From: Clostridium sp. SM-530-WT-3G
GTDB lineage: Bacteria > Bacillota > Clostridia > Clostridiales > Clostridiaceae
Reading direction: 5' to 3'
Length of the DNA stretch: 54,062 nt
Assembly: GCF_012843905.1 (NCBI RefSeq)
Contig: NZ_JABAGC010000020.1
Location: forward strand, 1-54,062
Shown here: positions 1 to 8,449 of the stretch, in pieces
Numbering within the stretch: the first letter of the stretch is position 1
How the letters are laid out: each line of letters begins with the position of its first letter
Notes under the pieces: model-generated
Database searches by the model: none
Told to the model about the DNA's origin: nothing
What the model saw: the letters and a program-made list of their open reading frames with translations, nothing else
Program-made: the position numbers and the translations under genes

Positions 1-56
1 TACATTGAAAAAGGAATGAAACATAAGATTTTATAATTTTTTATAGATTTTTATAA

Positions 57-305
57 GTTTTCAGTAACGGTAAATATTTTAGAATAGCAAAATTACTTCC
101 AATATATGAAGTTACTAAAAATTATAAAGGTAATATGCTTGTAATTCATGGACTTAAGGATCAAGTGGTTGATGTTAAAGCAGCTTATAGATATAGAGAA
201 GCTATACATTCATGTAAATTAGGCATTTATGAAGAATTAGACCATGGAATTGCTGGAGAAGATTCTGAAAAAGCATTAAATGAAATGATAGAGTTCTTAA
301 AATAA
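57..305 (+). pseudogene. 3' remnant of an alpha/beta hydrolase gene
   Basis: The frame ending at TAA 303-305 is open only back to about 57, with in-frame stops at 54, 24 and 6 and no plausible start. The roughly 82 codons read as the C-terminal end of an alpha/beta hydrolase: a strand leading into VIHGLKDQVV, where the D would be the catalytic acid, then ELDHGI, which fits the catalytic histidine region. The nucleophile elbow half is absent. Either the gene is a decayed fragment or a frameshift lies near the window edge, because sequence before base 1 is not visible. Family assignment rests on these two motifs only. Confidence 0.55.
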
Positions 306-622
306 GTTTAGTTATAGAGTTTTATCTGTATTTAGATTAAATAAAACTAAACATATATAAAAATATGTACTGACATATTGTAAAAATATTGATTTTTTAA
401 TAATTTAAAAAAATAAAAGGATTACTTATAAATATAGAGTTAAATGAAAATGTTTTTTATGCTATAATAGTAAAAATAATGCAAATACTAACTTTGTGTA
501 AAAAAATGGTATATAATATAGATATTAAAGGGTTCATAATTGATGAAAATAATAAAGCATAAACATACTTTGAAATACAGAGTTTATTATGAATTTCATA
601 TTAATATCTGGAGGTAAAATAT
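306..622. other. Intergenic region with promoter-like boxes
   Basis: No gene is seen. Two TATAAT hexamers (463-468 and 512-517) are plausible -10 boxes for the small gene at 623, but neither has a good -35. A strong Shine-Dalgarno (GGAGG, 609-613) precedes the ATG at 623 by 9 nt. Confidence 0.4.
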
Positions 623-928
623 ATGATGAGAGTAAAATGCATTGATGATAATCTTTGTGATACATTAACCTTAAACAAAGAATATCCTGTACTTGAAGAA
701 GCAACTGAATACTATGTTGTAATTGATGATAAGAGAAATGAGACAGCATGTAAAAAATCTAGGTTTATTGTAGTAGAAGATGGTGGAGTAACTAAGAATG
801 CAAAGGCAACTATAACTGAACTTAACTATCAGTTAGAAAATAATTTTAAGGACGTAAAAGATTTTAAAATAAGAAAAAACTCACAAGGTGAAATTAAAGA
901 GATATTGATTAAGTTTAAATATCAGTAA
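623..928 (+). CDS. Small hypothetical protein with SH3-like N-terminus
   Basis: A 101-residue soluble protein with no signal peptide or membrane segment. The ATG at 623 sits 9 nt after GGAGG; an ATG one codon later is also possible. Residues 1-52 alternate short beta strands (VKCIDD, LTLNKEYPVLEE, YYVVIDD, SRFIVVE), the pattern of small SH3-like barrel proteins of unknown function common in Clostridium. The C-terminal half looks like a helix followed by a strand. It stands alone between a decayed gene and a chemotaxis receptor. No catalytic motif is visible, so no function is proposed. It is probably a real gene because of the ribosome site and clostridial codon use. Confidence 0.7.
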   Translation: MMRVKCIDDNLCDTLTLNKEYPVLEEATEYYVVIDDKRNETACKKSRFIVVEDGGVTKNAKATITELNYQLENNFKDVKDFKIRKNSQGEIKEILIKFKYQ

Positions 929-1080
929 AAATTTAAGCTTGTAAGATTGTACTAGCACCTGGGAGATTTAAAGATTTTCTTATAGGTTTTATTATTTTCT
1001 AAGCAGTAAATCTTATAATTCTCAGGAATTATTGTAAAAAGATAATTTTAATTAAAAACCATATTATTTGATATTTGTAA

Positions 1081-1122
1081 ACAGCTATAAGTAATTTTTT
1101 AATACTTATAGCCGTTTCTTTT
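1081..1122 (+). terminator. Intrinsic terminator after the 623 gene
   Basis: Arms ACAGCTATAAGTA (1081-1093) and TACTTATAGCCGT (1103-1115) pair with one mismatch and are followed by TTTCTTTTT. A longer imperfect hairpin (CCTGGGAGATTTA near 958-970 with TAAATCT...TCTCAGG near 1006-1026) lies upstream. Nothing else is seen in the gap 929-1341 apart from an AT-rich promoter-like stretch with TATAAT near 1248. Confidence 0.7.
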
Positions 1123-1341
1123 TATGCTTATAAATATAAAAAATGAGTTAAAGGAGTAAAAACGACAAAAAAGTAAATGTAAAATAATGTTTTTATACGA
1201 TAAATAATGTTGGTTTTAAAAATATATTGAAAAAATCTATATATATTATAATATGGAAAATAGGGGATGTAATTAGAATTTATACAAAAATATGGTTTGA
1301 AAGCTAAATACACAGTTTTTGGACAAGCATGGAGGGTAAAT

Positions 1342-1458
1342 ATGAAAAGTATAAAGCAAAAATTAACGTTGCTAATGGGGTTAGTGATTGTAACTGTAAG
1401 TGTGAGTTTAAGTAGTCTTGCATATAGGATGGAAAAGAAGCTATGCTGGAAAGTGTAA
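1342..1458 (+). pseudogene. 5' part of the chemotaxis receptor gene, out of frame
   Basis: ATG at 1342 follows GGAGGG (1331-1336) at proper spacing and encodes a basic start, a first transmembrane helix (LLMGLVIVTVSVSLSSLAY) and then MEKK before running into TAA at 1456-1458. The long receptor frame opens one frame back, at 1428, and codes for KEAMLESVK. One extra A in the run at 1433-1436, or a -1 slip on A-AAG at 1434-1437, joins the halves as MEKEAMLES. This segment is therefore the missing N-terminus and first membrane helix of the downstream receptor. Confidence 0.8.
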
Positions 1459-3344
1459 AACATTCAATGTTGGAGATATCAAAGCAGACAGCAAATACTG
1501 TTAAAGGTACGCTGAGCGAAGAAATCAGAGAACTAGAGGCTATAGCTGCAAGAAATGATATAAAAAGTTCTGATATCCCAATGGAACAAAAGGTACAAGT
1601 ATTAAAAGAAGAAACAAATAGAATTGGATGTACAAGACTTAATATTATTAATGAAAACGGTATAGCTACTAATGGAGATGGAGAAACACATGATTATGGT
1701 GATAGGGAATACTTTAAAAAAGCTATGTCAGGTGAAACTTATGTGACTGATCCTATTGTAAGTTTAAAAAATGGAGAAATAGTTGTAATTTATGCAGTTC
1801 CTATAAAAGAAAATAATAAAGTTGTAGGAGTTTTAACTAAAGTTAAAGATGGAAATGACTTAAGTAAAGTAGTTAGTGAAGTTAAATATGGTGAAAGTGG
1901 TATAGCATACATAATGAATAAAGCAGGTGTACCTATTGCCCATCCAGATAAAGAGTTAGTATTAGGTATGAAAAGTGCAGTAGATATTGCTAAGACTGAT
2001 AATACATACAGTGATATTGCAGAAGCTGTTCAAATGACAGAACAAAGAGAATCTGGAGTTATTTTATATGAATTTAATAAAGAAAATAACTTTATGTCTT
2101 ATACAACAATGCCGAACACTGGTTGGAAAGTAGTTATTGATATGCCTTTAAGTGAAGCACTTAAGCATATTCAAAAATTAAAAGTTAAGATAATTTTATC
2201 ATCATTAGTTTTCATAGCAATTGGAATGATTGCAACATATAAATTAGCAGGACGTATTTCTGAAGGAATTAATGAATCATCTAAATTACTTGAAACATTG
2301 GCTGGTGGAGATTTAAGAATAGAAGTATCTGATAAATATTTAAATAATAAAGATGAAATTGGTGGCATGACAAGAGCTATGAAGTCAATGTCAGAATCAT
2401 TAGGTAATATGATAAATGGCGTAAAAAGTAATTCACTAAATATTGATGGTGAGTCAGAAAATTTATCTACAGCAGCTACAGAAATAAACTCTGTTTCTAA
2501 GAGTGTTGCACAAGCAATAAATGATATAGCTAAAGGTACAAGTACTCAATCAGAAGACTTACTAGGAATTTCAGAAGTATTAAATGAATTTGGAAATGAT
2601 ATTGTTCAAGTAGTAAATGAAATAAGAGAAGTAGATAGAACTTCTAAAAATATTAATGAAAAAGCAGACAACAGTAGTAATGAAATGAATCTTTTAACTG
2701 AGTCAATTGAAAATGTTGCAAATACATTTAAGGTATTTAATGAAAAGATAGATGGACTTGGAAAGAATGTTATTGAAATTAATGAAATAACTAATGTTAT
2801 TAATGGAATTGCAGAACAAACAAATCTTCTAGCTCTAAATGCAGCAATTGAAGCAGCAAGAGCTGGAGAATCAGGAAAAGGATTTGCTGTTGTAGCGGAA
2901 GAAATAAGAAAACTTGCAGAACAATCGCAATTATCATCTGAAAAGATAAGTGCTCTAATATTTGGAATCTCTGAAGAAGCAAATGATATTGTAAGAGAAT
3001 CTTCAATAATGGATAAGGAGTTATCTAAACAGGAAGAAGTTATTAAGAAATCAATGGAGTCATTTAATAGTATTATGGAATCTATTGAAGATGTACTGCC
3101 AAAGATAAATACAGTTGAAAAATCAGCACAAAACCTAAATAGAGAAAAAGACAATATATTATCTAAAGTAGAAAGTATATCAGCAGTGGCATTAGAAGTA
3201 TCAGCTTCAGCAGAAGAGATATCAGCATCATCAGAAGAAATGAATGCATCTATTGAAGAAATGACTGGAATTGCACAAAGCCTTAAAAAAGCAACAAAAG
3301 AAATGATTGGTGAAGTAGATCAATTTAAAGTTGATGAAAGATAA
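1443..3344 (+). CDS. Methyl-accepting chemotaxis protein (frame broken near the 5' end)
   Basis: Transmembrane chemoreceptor that senses ligands outside the cell and controls CheA. The open frame from 1443 gives 633 residues: an extracytoplasmic dCACHE-type sensor (about 1-235, with the DREYFKKA and GYITDP-like region and [11 protein letters not shown]), a second membrane helix (about 242-264), a HAMP linker (about 265-320, ending DEIGGM) and a long signalling coiled coil whose hairpin tip reads [19 protein letters not shown]. Glu/Gln-rich methylation segments flank it. The ATG at 1443 has no ribosome site and would omit the first membrane helix, so the true gene very probably starts at 1342 and is interrupted by a one-base frameshift at 1433-1440. 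It stands alone, as many clostridial receptors do, with no che genes nearby. Confidence 0.9.
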   Translation: MLESVKHSMLEISKQTANTVKGTLSEEIRELEAIAARNDIKSSDIPMEQKVQVLKEETNRIGCTRLNIINENGIATNGDGETHDYGDREYFKKAMSGETYVTDPIVSLKNGEIVVIYAVPIKENNKVVGVLTKVKDGNDLSKVVSEVKYGESGIAYIMNKAGVPIAHPDKELVLGMKSAVDIAKTDNTYSDIAEAVQMTEQRESGVILYEFNKENNFMSYTTMPNTGWKVVIDMPLSEALKHIQKLKVKIILSSLVFIAIGMIATYKLAGRISEGINESSKLLETLAGGDLRIEVSDKYLNNKDEIGGMTRAMKSMSESLGNMINGVKSNSLNIDGESENLSTAATEINSVSKSVAQAINDIAKGTSTQSEDLLGISEVLNEFGNDIVQVVNEIREVDRTSKNINEKADNSSNEMNLLTESIENVANTFKVFNEKIDGLGKNVIEINEITNVINGIAEQTNLLALNAAIEAARAGESGKGFAVVAEEIRKLAEQSQLSSEKISALIFGISEEANDIVRESSIMDKELSKQEEVIKKSMESFNSIMESIEDVLPKINTVEKSAQNLNREKDNILSKVESISAVALEVSASAEEISASSEEMNASIEEMTGIAQSLKKATKEMIGEVDQFKVDER

Positions 3345-3378
3345 TATTAAAATACATATTGTTTTATAAGTAATTCAT

Positions 3379-3420
3379 ATGGCTGTAGGCAGTAATAGAT
3401 GTCTACAGCCATTTTTCTTT
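3379..3420 (+). terminator. Intrinsic terminator of the chemoreceptor gene
   Basis: Perfect 10-bp arms ATGGCTGTAG (3379-3388) and CTACAGCCAT (3403-3412) followed by TTTTTCTTTT. Confidence 0.85.
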
Positions 3421-3477
3421 TGGTAAACTAATAATTATAGAATTAATTTTTTGATGGGGTAATTGAGAATGCTTTTC

Positions 3478-3495
3478 TTCGCAACATGTTGCGAA
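3478..3495. other. Perfect 18-bp palindrome upstream of the Nudix gene
   Basis: TTCGCAACA followed by its exact complement TGTTGCGAA, about 100 bp before the Nudix start. It has no T-run and could be an operator or a repeat. Its half-site resembles the core TCTTCGCA of the hairpin at 27745-27790. Confidence 0.5.
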
Positions 3496-3597
3496 AGGGT
3501 TAAATTAATAGATAAAGTTATAATATTGATGGTACGTAATTATTTTACTATAATAATTGATATAAAAAATAACTTAATTAAATAAAAGGAGACACCA

Positions 3598-3987
3598 ATG
3601 AAAGTAGTAGAAGTAGTTGCAGCTGTAATAAAAAAAGATGATAAGATATTTATTACACGTAGAGGATATGGGGAATTTATAGATATGTGGGAATTTCCAG
3701 GTGGAAAAGTTGAGCAAGGTGAAACAAGAGAAGAGGCACTTCATAGAGAAATTAAAGAAGAGCTTGAACTTGAAATAAATGAATTAGAATTCTTAACAAC
3801 AGTTGATTATGATTATTCTAATTTCCATCTTACAATGCATTGTTTTGAGTGTACTATTTCTGGTGGAAGCTTACATTTAAATGCACATAATGATGCCAAG
3901 TGGATTACATATGATAAACTTGATGAACAGAAATGGGTACCAGCTGATATTTTAGTGGTGGATGCTATTAAAAATAAGAACAAGTAA
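3598..3987 (+). CDS. Nudix hydrolase, MutT/8-oxo-dGTP diphosphatase type
   Basis: 129 residues, the usual length for small MutT-type enzymes that hydrolyse damaged or non-canonical (d)NTPs to the monophosphate and pyrophosphate. The Nudix box runs from G36 to about residue 58: G36, E42, R50-E51 and E54-E55 are in register, with the late Gly position occupied by Glu. The N-terminus (VVEVVAAVIKKDDKIFITRR) and WEFPGGK are typical of 8-oxo-dGTP and CTP pyrophosphohydrolases. ATG 3598 follows AAAGGAGACACC. The gene is monocistronic, with a palindrome about 100 bp upstream and its own terminator. Substrate preference cannot be read from sequence. Confidence 0.88.
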   Translation: MKVVEVVAAVIKKDDKIFITRRGYGEFIDMWEFPGGKVEQGETREEALHREIKEELELEINELEFLTTVDYDYSNFHLTMHCFECTISGGSLHLNAHNDAKWITYDKLDEQKWVPADILVVDAIKNKNK

Positions 3988-4042
3988 AAAAGAGAATGTA
4001 GTTAGATGTGTTTAAACAGATTTAACTATATTCTCTTTTATA
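3986..4042. terminator. Terminator shared by convergent Nudix and helicase genes
   Basis: Arms AAAAGAGAATGTAGTTAGA (about 3987-4005) and the near-complement ending TATTCTCTTTT (to 4039) form a long stem with A-run and T-run on opposite sides, so it can work for both strands. Confidence 0.75.
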
Positions 4043-4100
4043 GTTTTTATAATAAAGTAAATTATGAATAAGTAGAATTTATAAAAAAATTCAAAGTAAT

Positions 4101-7067
4101 TTAAGAGATTATATATTCATAAATATCATCTCTAATAGGTGTCTTTAACTGATACGTAATTTCAACAGCAGACTTATTAGTATTTTTCATAGTAATTTCT
4201 AAAGGATCACCAGTAGCTTTTATACTACCAAGAAAATAGAATTCTTTTGAAATTTTATCATCTTTATTTTTTCTTACAAATAAGCTCATTTCAACTCCAT
4301 CTTTTTCAGCATTGTATGCCTGAACAATATCATCAGAAGTTGAAGTTCTGCCTGATTTTGATATTGCAATTAACTCATTGTTTGAAAGAAATCTATCTTC
4401 ATAGTTTATAGTATCAGCAATATCATCACTTTTGTGATAGTTTATGAAAATAGGGTAAGTCTTAGTTGTTTTATCGTATTTGTAACCACCAATGTTTAAA
4501 GCAACTTCGCCTTTTTCCCATTCAAGTATCCTGCATACATCTTCATAAGTATATTTTTGATATAATTTAAAGTTAGTATTCATATATCTATCACTATAAT
4601 TAAGCTCATATCTATAAAGGCCAAAATTTATTAGTTCAGATACAATTTTTTTGAAGTATACATTTTCTAAGTGTTGTTTGAATTTTTCAGAAACAATATA
4701 ATCATCGTCATATTTTTCTATAAATATGCATTCAGCATATGTTTTCTTTCCTGTACCTGTAGGAAATTCATTAGTAAGAATATTAACAACGTTTCTTTCA
4801 GTAGTAGGTTTAAAGCTTATACCATATTTATTAAATAAATTAATTCTTAAATTAGATATTAATTTATCATTTCCATCAAGTATAGATTTTAAAAGTAAGA
4901 GTTCATGTGGTCTTTTTCCTGAAGCAAATTTTTTAGATATAAATTCTATAAATAATTCTTGAGATGAATCTAAATCAACAGTATATTCCTTATCATATTT
5001 TTTTAAGAACTTATAATAAGAACCTAAGCTTTTATTGTCAAAAATTCTAATAGGATCTATAGAATTATAAGTATCAAAATCCATTAAAGATGGTATTTTA
5101 CCTATTTTCTTTTTTAGATTATTGTAACTTTCTTTTATTAACTTAATATCATTAAAATTAGCAGTATCAATAGATTCAAAAATTCTCTTTTTAGATATTT
5201 CATCAAAGTTTATAGTAGAACATCCAGGAATAACTCTTGAACCCTCCATTACGTATCTTCTTACAGTGTCTTTATTAAAGGTTCTATCACCAGATAATGC
5301 AATAGGTATTAAGAAATTATTTTTATAATTACCTATAAAATCAAGAATAACTACATATTCTTTATCATCATTTTTTCTTAGTCCTCTACCTAATTGTTGA
5401 ACAAAGATTATTGCAGATTTAGTAGGGCGTAGCATTATTACTTGATTTACAGCAGGTATATCAACACCTTCATTAAAAATGTCTACTGTAAAAATATAAT
5501 CTAAATGATTATCTAGTTCATCTTGTTCTAATCTTCTTATTGCATTTTCTCTTTCACTTTGAGAATTATCACCGCATAGAGCAACTGTATTAAATCCACG
5601 TTTATTAAAGAGATTTGATAATTCATAAGCTTCATTTTTATTACTACAGAAGATAAGGCCTTTAACTCTATCACCACAGTATCCATAAAGATTAATTTTT
5701 TCAATTATATGATCAACTCTATCTTCACTTACTAAGTATCTAAAGTCAGATTCTTCATTTAAAGTAACACCATCTATTTCAATATCGGATATTCCAAAGT
5801 AGTGGAATGGACACAATAAATCTTCTTCTAATGCTTGTTTTAAACGTATTTCATATGCAATGTTATAATCAAACATTTTAAAAATATCAAAATCATCACT
5901 TCTCTCAGGAGTGGCAGTCATTCCTAGAAGAAATTTTGGTGTAAAGTAATTCACAATCTTTTGATATGTTTTTGCACCAGCTTTATGTACTTCATCAATT
6001 ACAATATAATCAAATGTATCTTTAGAAAAAGAAGTTAATACATCATCTTTTGATAAGGTTTGAACAGTAGAAAAAATAAAATCTTTATCTATATTCTTGC
6101 TATTACCAGAAAGAATACCCATAGATTTAGTATCTCCAAAAACATTTTTAAAGCTATTCAATGCTTGCTTAGCTATTTGTTCTCTGTGTACAAGAAAAAG
6201 TGCACGCTTTGGATTATATTCTCTTATTTCAAATGCAGATAAATATGTTTTACCAGTACCAGTAGCAGATATAAGCAATCCTTTATTTTGTCCATTTTCA
6301 CGTAGCTTTTTTAAGTTTTGTATAGCAGCAATCTGCATTTTATTAGGTTTAAGCTTGTATTGTGCGATACTTGGAACTTTAGTCTTTCTAGTAAATTCTC
6401 TTTGTTTTTTGTAAATTGATTCATAAGTTTCAAGCCATTCTAAAGTTAATTCTTCAGCTTCATTCCAAAGAGTATTAAATTCCGTAAGTACATTTTCAGT
6501 TAAATAGCCTTCTTCAAAAGATGAAATTTTTAAGTTCCACTCTTTATTTTTTGTAAGTGCCGTTTGTGTTAAATTTGAACTACCGACAATCATTTTATAG
6601 TGATTATCTAATTTAAATATATATCCTTTAGTGTGAAAATTTTCTTTGTTATAAAGCTTTAATTCTATATTAGAAAACTGAAGAAGTTTCTTTAAAGCTT
6701 TTGGTTCGCTAAAATTAAGGTAATCAGTAGTTAAAATTTTACCTTTAATATTTCGTTTTTCAAGTGATTTTAAAGTTTCTATAAGTGGAGTAATTCCGCT
6801 ACTAGTTATGAATGCAACAGACATATAAAATTCATTACACTTATTTAATTCAGATATTAACTCATTTAGAACTTTATTTCCTTTAGAATAATCATTTACT
6901 AAAAGTTTTGGAAGTAATGCTAAATTAGAATTTTCTTGGCTGTTAATAAGAGCTTTTTTAGCAGACTTTAATATCTCATCTTTTATATAATTTTCATCAA
7001 CATTTATTATAGCTTTAGGAACTAAAGTATTTAACACATCATTTGTTTTATTTGTTAAGCTAGACAT
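4101..7067 (-). CDS. PLD-nuclease / DEAD-DEAH SF2 helicase / DUF3427 protein
   Basis: 988-residue cytoplasmic protein. The start is ATG at 7067 after GGGAGG; a longer frame to 7169 lacks a ribosome site. Order of parts: a phospholipase-D-like (HKD) nuclease domain (about 55-215, with FHTKGY at 144-149 and GSSNLT at 162-167); an SF2 helicase core with ATGTGKT (268-274), DEVH (358-361), TATPER (384-389), motif V near FNEGVDIP (531-538) and QQLGRGLR (557-564); then a long C-terminal region of the DUF3427 type. One HKD motif is visible, so the nuclease would act as a dimer or be single-site. This architecture resembles helicase-nucleases linked to restriction and phage defence, but no partner protein gene is adjacent. 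Convergent with the Nudix gene and divergent from the repeat array at 7.2-8.4 kb. Confidence 0.9.
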   Translation of the reverse strand: MSSLTNKTNDVLNTLVPKAIINVDENYIKDEILKSAKKALINSQENSNLALLPKLLVNDYSKGNKVLNELISELNKCNEFYMSVAFITSSGITPLIETLKSLEKRNIKGKILTTDYLNFSEPKALKKLLQFSNIELKLYNKENFHTKGYIFKLDNHYKMIVGSSNLTQTALTKNKEWNLKISSFEEGYLTENVLTEFNTLWNEAEELTLEWLETYESIYKKQREFTRKTKVPSIAQYKLKPNKMQIAAIQNLKKLRENGQNKGLLISATGTGKTYLSAFEIREYNPKRALFLVHREQIAKQALNSFKNVFGDTKSMGILSGNSKNIDKDFIFSTVQTLSKDDVLTSFSKDTFDYIVIDEVHKAGAKTYQKIVNYFTPKFLLGMTATPERSDDFDIFKMFDYNIAYEIRLKQALEEDLLCPFHYFGISDIEIDGVTLNEESDFRYLVSEDRVDHIIEKINLYGYCGDRVKGLIFCSNKNEAYELSNLFNKRGFNTVALCGDNSQSERENAIRRLEQDELDNHLDYIFTVDIFNEGVDIPAVNQVIMLRPTKSAIIFVQQLGRGLRKNDDKEYVVILDFIGNYKNNFLIPIALSGDRTFNKDTVRRYVMEGSRVIPGCSTINFDEISKKRIFESIDTANFNDIKLIKESYNNLKKKIGKIPSLMDFDTYNSIDPIRIFDNKSLGSYYKFLKKYDKEYTVDLDSSQELFIEFISKKFASGKRPHELLLLKSILDGNDKLISNLRINLFNKYGISFKPTTERNVVNILTNEFPTGTGKKTYAECIFIEKYDDDYIVSEKFKQHLENVYFKKIVSELINFGLYRYELNYSDRYMNTNFKLYQKYTYEDVCRILEWEKGEVALNIGGYKYDKTTKTYPIFINYHKSDDIADTINYEDRFLSNNELIAISKSGRTSTSDDIVQAYNAEKDGVEMSLFVRKNKDDKISKEFYFLGSIKATGDPLEITMKNTNKSAVEITYQLKTPIRDDIYEYIIS

Positions 7068-7176
7068 TTTTTCCTCCCAAGTTGATTCATATTTACAATT
7101 ATTATAACATCTTAATAATTTGTAACACTTTAAAAAAGGAAAAAAATAATTAGAAATAAAATGACTCAACTATTTA

Positions 7177-7182
7177 ATTATA
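7177..7182 (-). promoter_or_regulatory. Candidate extended -10 promoter for the helicase gene
   Basis: On the minus strand TGGTATAAT gives an extended -10 element about 110 nt before the helicase start. A second TATAAT (plus 7101-7106) lies nearer the gene. The -35 match is poor. Confidence 0.4.
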
Positions 7183-7231
7183 CCACAAACAAAATTTTCA
7201 GAAAAGTCTGTTAATTTAAAAACTACGGGGG

Positions 7232-7237
7232 TATAAT
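7232..7237 (+). promoter_or_regulatory. Candidate -10 box reading into the repeat array
   Basis: A perfect TATAAT on the plus strand sits about 50 bp before the first recognisable repeat and back-to-back with the helicase promoter. The -35 (around TGTTAA, 7209-7214) is weak. No protein gene follows on this strand until 8530, so any transcript would be non-coding. Confidence 0.4.
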
Positions 7238-7243
7238 GATTAC

Positions 7244-8395
7244 AAGATAAAGAAATAAACATAATTCTTTATCAAGAAAATATGTGAGATGAGATGGTTC
7301 CGATGGGATAGGTAAACAAACACTTGAAGTAAAATGAGAGTGGAATTCCAAAAGAAAAATAAGAAACAATGCAAATCTAAAAATATGGAAACGAGATGGT
7401 ACCAATGGGATAGGAACATCAACTCAAAACTAAAATAAAATGAAAGTGGTGAGTCCAAAAGCAAATTAAGTTGTCAACGCGAAACTATAAAGTATCGAAA
7501 TGAGATGGTACCAATGGGATAGGAACATCAACTTAAAGTTAAATAAAATGAAAGTGGTGAGTCCGAAAGAAAACTAAGCTGTCAACCCAAAACTACAAAA
7601 TAATGAAGTGGGATGATAACAATGGGATATGAAGTTTAAACTAAAAGCTACATTATAGTGAAAGTGGTGAGTCCAAAAGAAAGTTAAGATGTCAACGCGA
7701 AACTATAAAATATCGAAATGGGATGATACCAATGGGATAGTAAGTTCAACTTAAAAACTATATTATAGTGAAAGTGGTGAGTCCAAAAGAAAATTAAGTT
7801 GTCAACGCAAAACTATAAAATAATGAAATGGGATGATACCGATGGATAATTAAGTTGGCTGAAGCGTAAGATTTTTATATAAAGAGATTTGAAGTTTCAG
7901 CATGAATGAGAAATTGAGAAGGTTACAATGGGTTTGAAAAAGGTCAATAATAGTGAAATGAAAGTGGTGAGTCCAAAAGAAAACTAAGATGTCAACGCGA
8001 AAACTATAAATTAGTGAAATGGGATGATACCAATGGGATATTGAATTTCACATATAGTTTACAAGGTAAAAATTAATTGTGAACTTGTTTAAGGATTAAT
8101 GTAGAAAGAAAACGCCTTAAGAAGTTTTATAGTTTAATAAAAGCTACTAATATAAATTAACCACTCAAGTATAACAATAAAATTTTAATCTAAAACTATG
8201 AAAAATGTGAATTAACAACCAGTAGAGAATAAGGAGGAAAATAAGTTGTGGAATAAAAGTGAAAAATAAAGAAGAATGAGGTGAGTCCAGTGTAAAATAT
8301 AGTAGTTGAATAGGAGTATAAAATTTAATATTATGATAAAACTGAATAATATTTAGAAAGACACTTTAGTGATGAAAACTGAAAGTGTCTTTTTT
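7244..8395 (+). ncRNA. Candidate long non-coding transcript spanning the repeat array
   Basis: Inferred from a plus-strand TATAAT at 7232-7237, about 1.1 kb of repeated non-coding sequence, and an 11-bp perfect terminator at 8357-8392 that no plus-strand protein gene can account for. Beyond 8045 the repeats fade but GTGAGTCCA reappears at 8281, three periods after the last full copy. I could not fold the cores into an obvious conserved stem, so an alternative is an array of protein-binding DNA sites with an unrelated terminator. No match to a known RNA family is recognised. Confidence 0.4.
7285..8045 (+). repeat. Degenerate tandem array of about 110-bp units with 81-nt cores
   Basis: Block A (TGAAAGTGGTGAGTCC) starts at 7441, 7549, 7659, 7769 and 7959, with a decayed copy at 7335: steps of 106, 108, 110, 110 and 190 bp. 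Block B (TGTCAACGCG-like) begins exactly 31 nt after block A in all five good copies. Block C (GGGATGATACCAATGGGATA or GAGATGGTACCAATGGGATA) lies 61-62 nt after block A, at 7502, 7610, 7720, 7830 and 8021, with further copies at 7291, 7393 and a decayed one at 7916. Core length is 80-82 nt and tails are 27-29 nt; the long tail 7849-7958 is 110 nt, one decayed unit. Block C contains ATGGGAT twice, 14 nt apart. No frame is open across it. Not CRISPR: units are too long and there are no unique spacers between short repeats. Confidence 0.85.
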
Positions 8396-8396
8396 G
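8357..8396 (+). terminator. Orphan intrinsic terminator after the repeat array
   Basis: AAAGACACTTT (8357-8367) pairs perfectly with AAAGTGTCTTT (8382-8392), followed by more T. The nearest upstream protein gene is on the other strand, so this terminator implies a non-coding plus-strand transcript. Confidence 0.8.
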
Positions 8397-8449
8397 TGTG
8401 TAAAATTTTAAAATATTAATTAATCAAATTACTATGAAATTTTATATAT

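Noticed and set aside
2606-3154. Opposite-strand ORFs within the chemoreceptor gene
   Set aside because: Shadows of the repetitive coiled-coil coding sequence, without ribosome sites or recognisable domains.
3478-3495. LexA (SOS) box
   Set aside because: The spacing of the palindrome (CAAC-AT-GTTG) does not fit the GAAC-N4-GTTC form of Gram-positive LexA sites.
7068-7169. N-terminal extension of the helicase gene
   Set aside because: The extra 34 codons contain the ribosome site GGGAGG of ATG 7067 and look like untranslated leader.
7223-7464. Minus-strand short ORFs inside the repeat array
   Set aside because: They merely translate the repeats (SHWYHLVS-like segments), have no ribosome site and are not open through other units.
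7393-8040. Repeated mini-ORFs MVPMG/MIPMG in block C
   Set aside because: Some copies read on or differ in stop position and no ribosome site is consistently placed; the similarity follows from DNA conservation.
7285-8045. CRISPR array
   Set aside because: Units are about 110 bp with 81-nt conserved cores and related tails; there are no short identical repeats with unique spacers and no cas genes.
7244-8395. Type III toxin-antitoxin RNA repeats (ToxI-like)
   Set aside because: Known antitoxin repeats are much shorter and precede a small ribonuclease toxin gene; the next gene is a LacI regulator.
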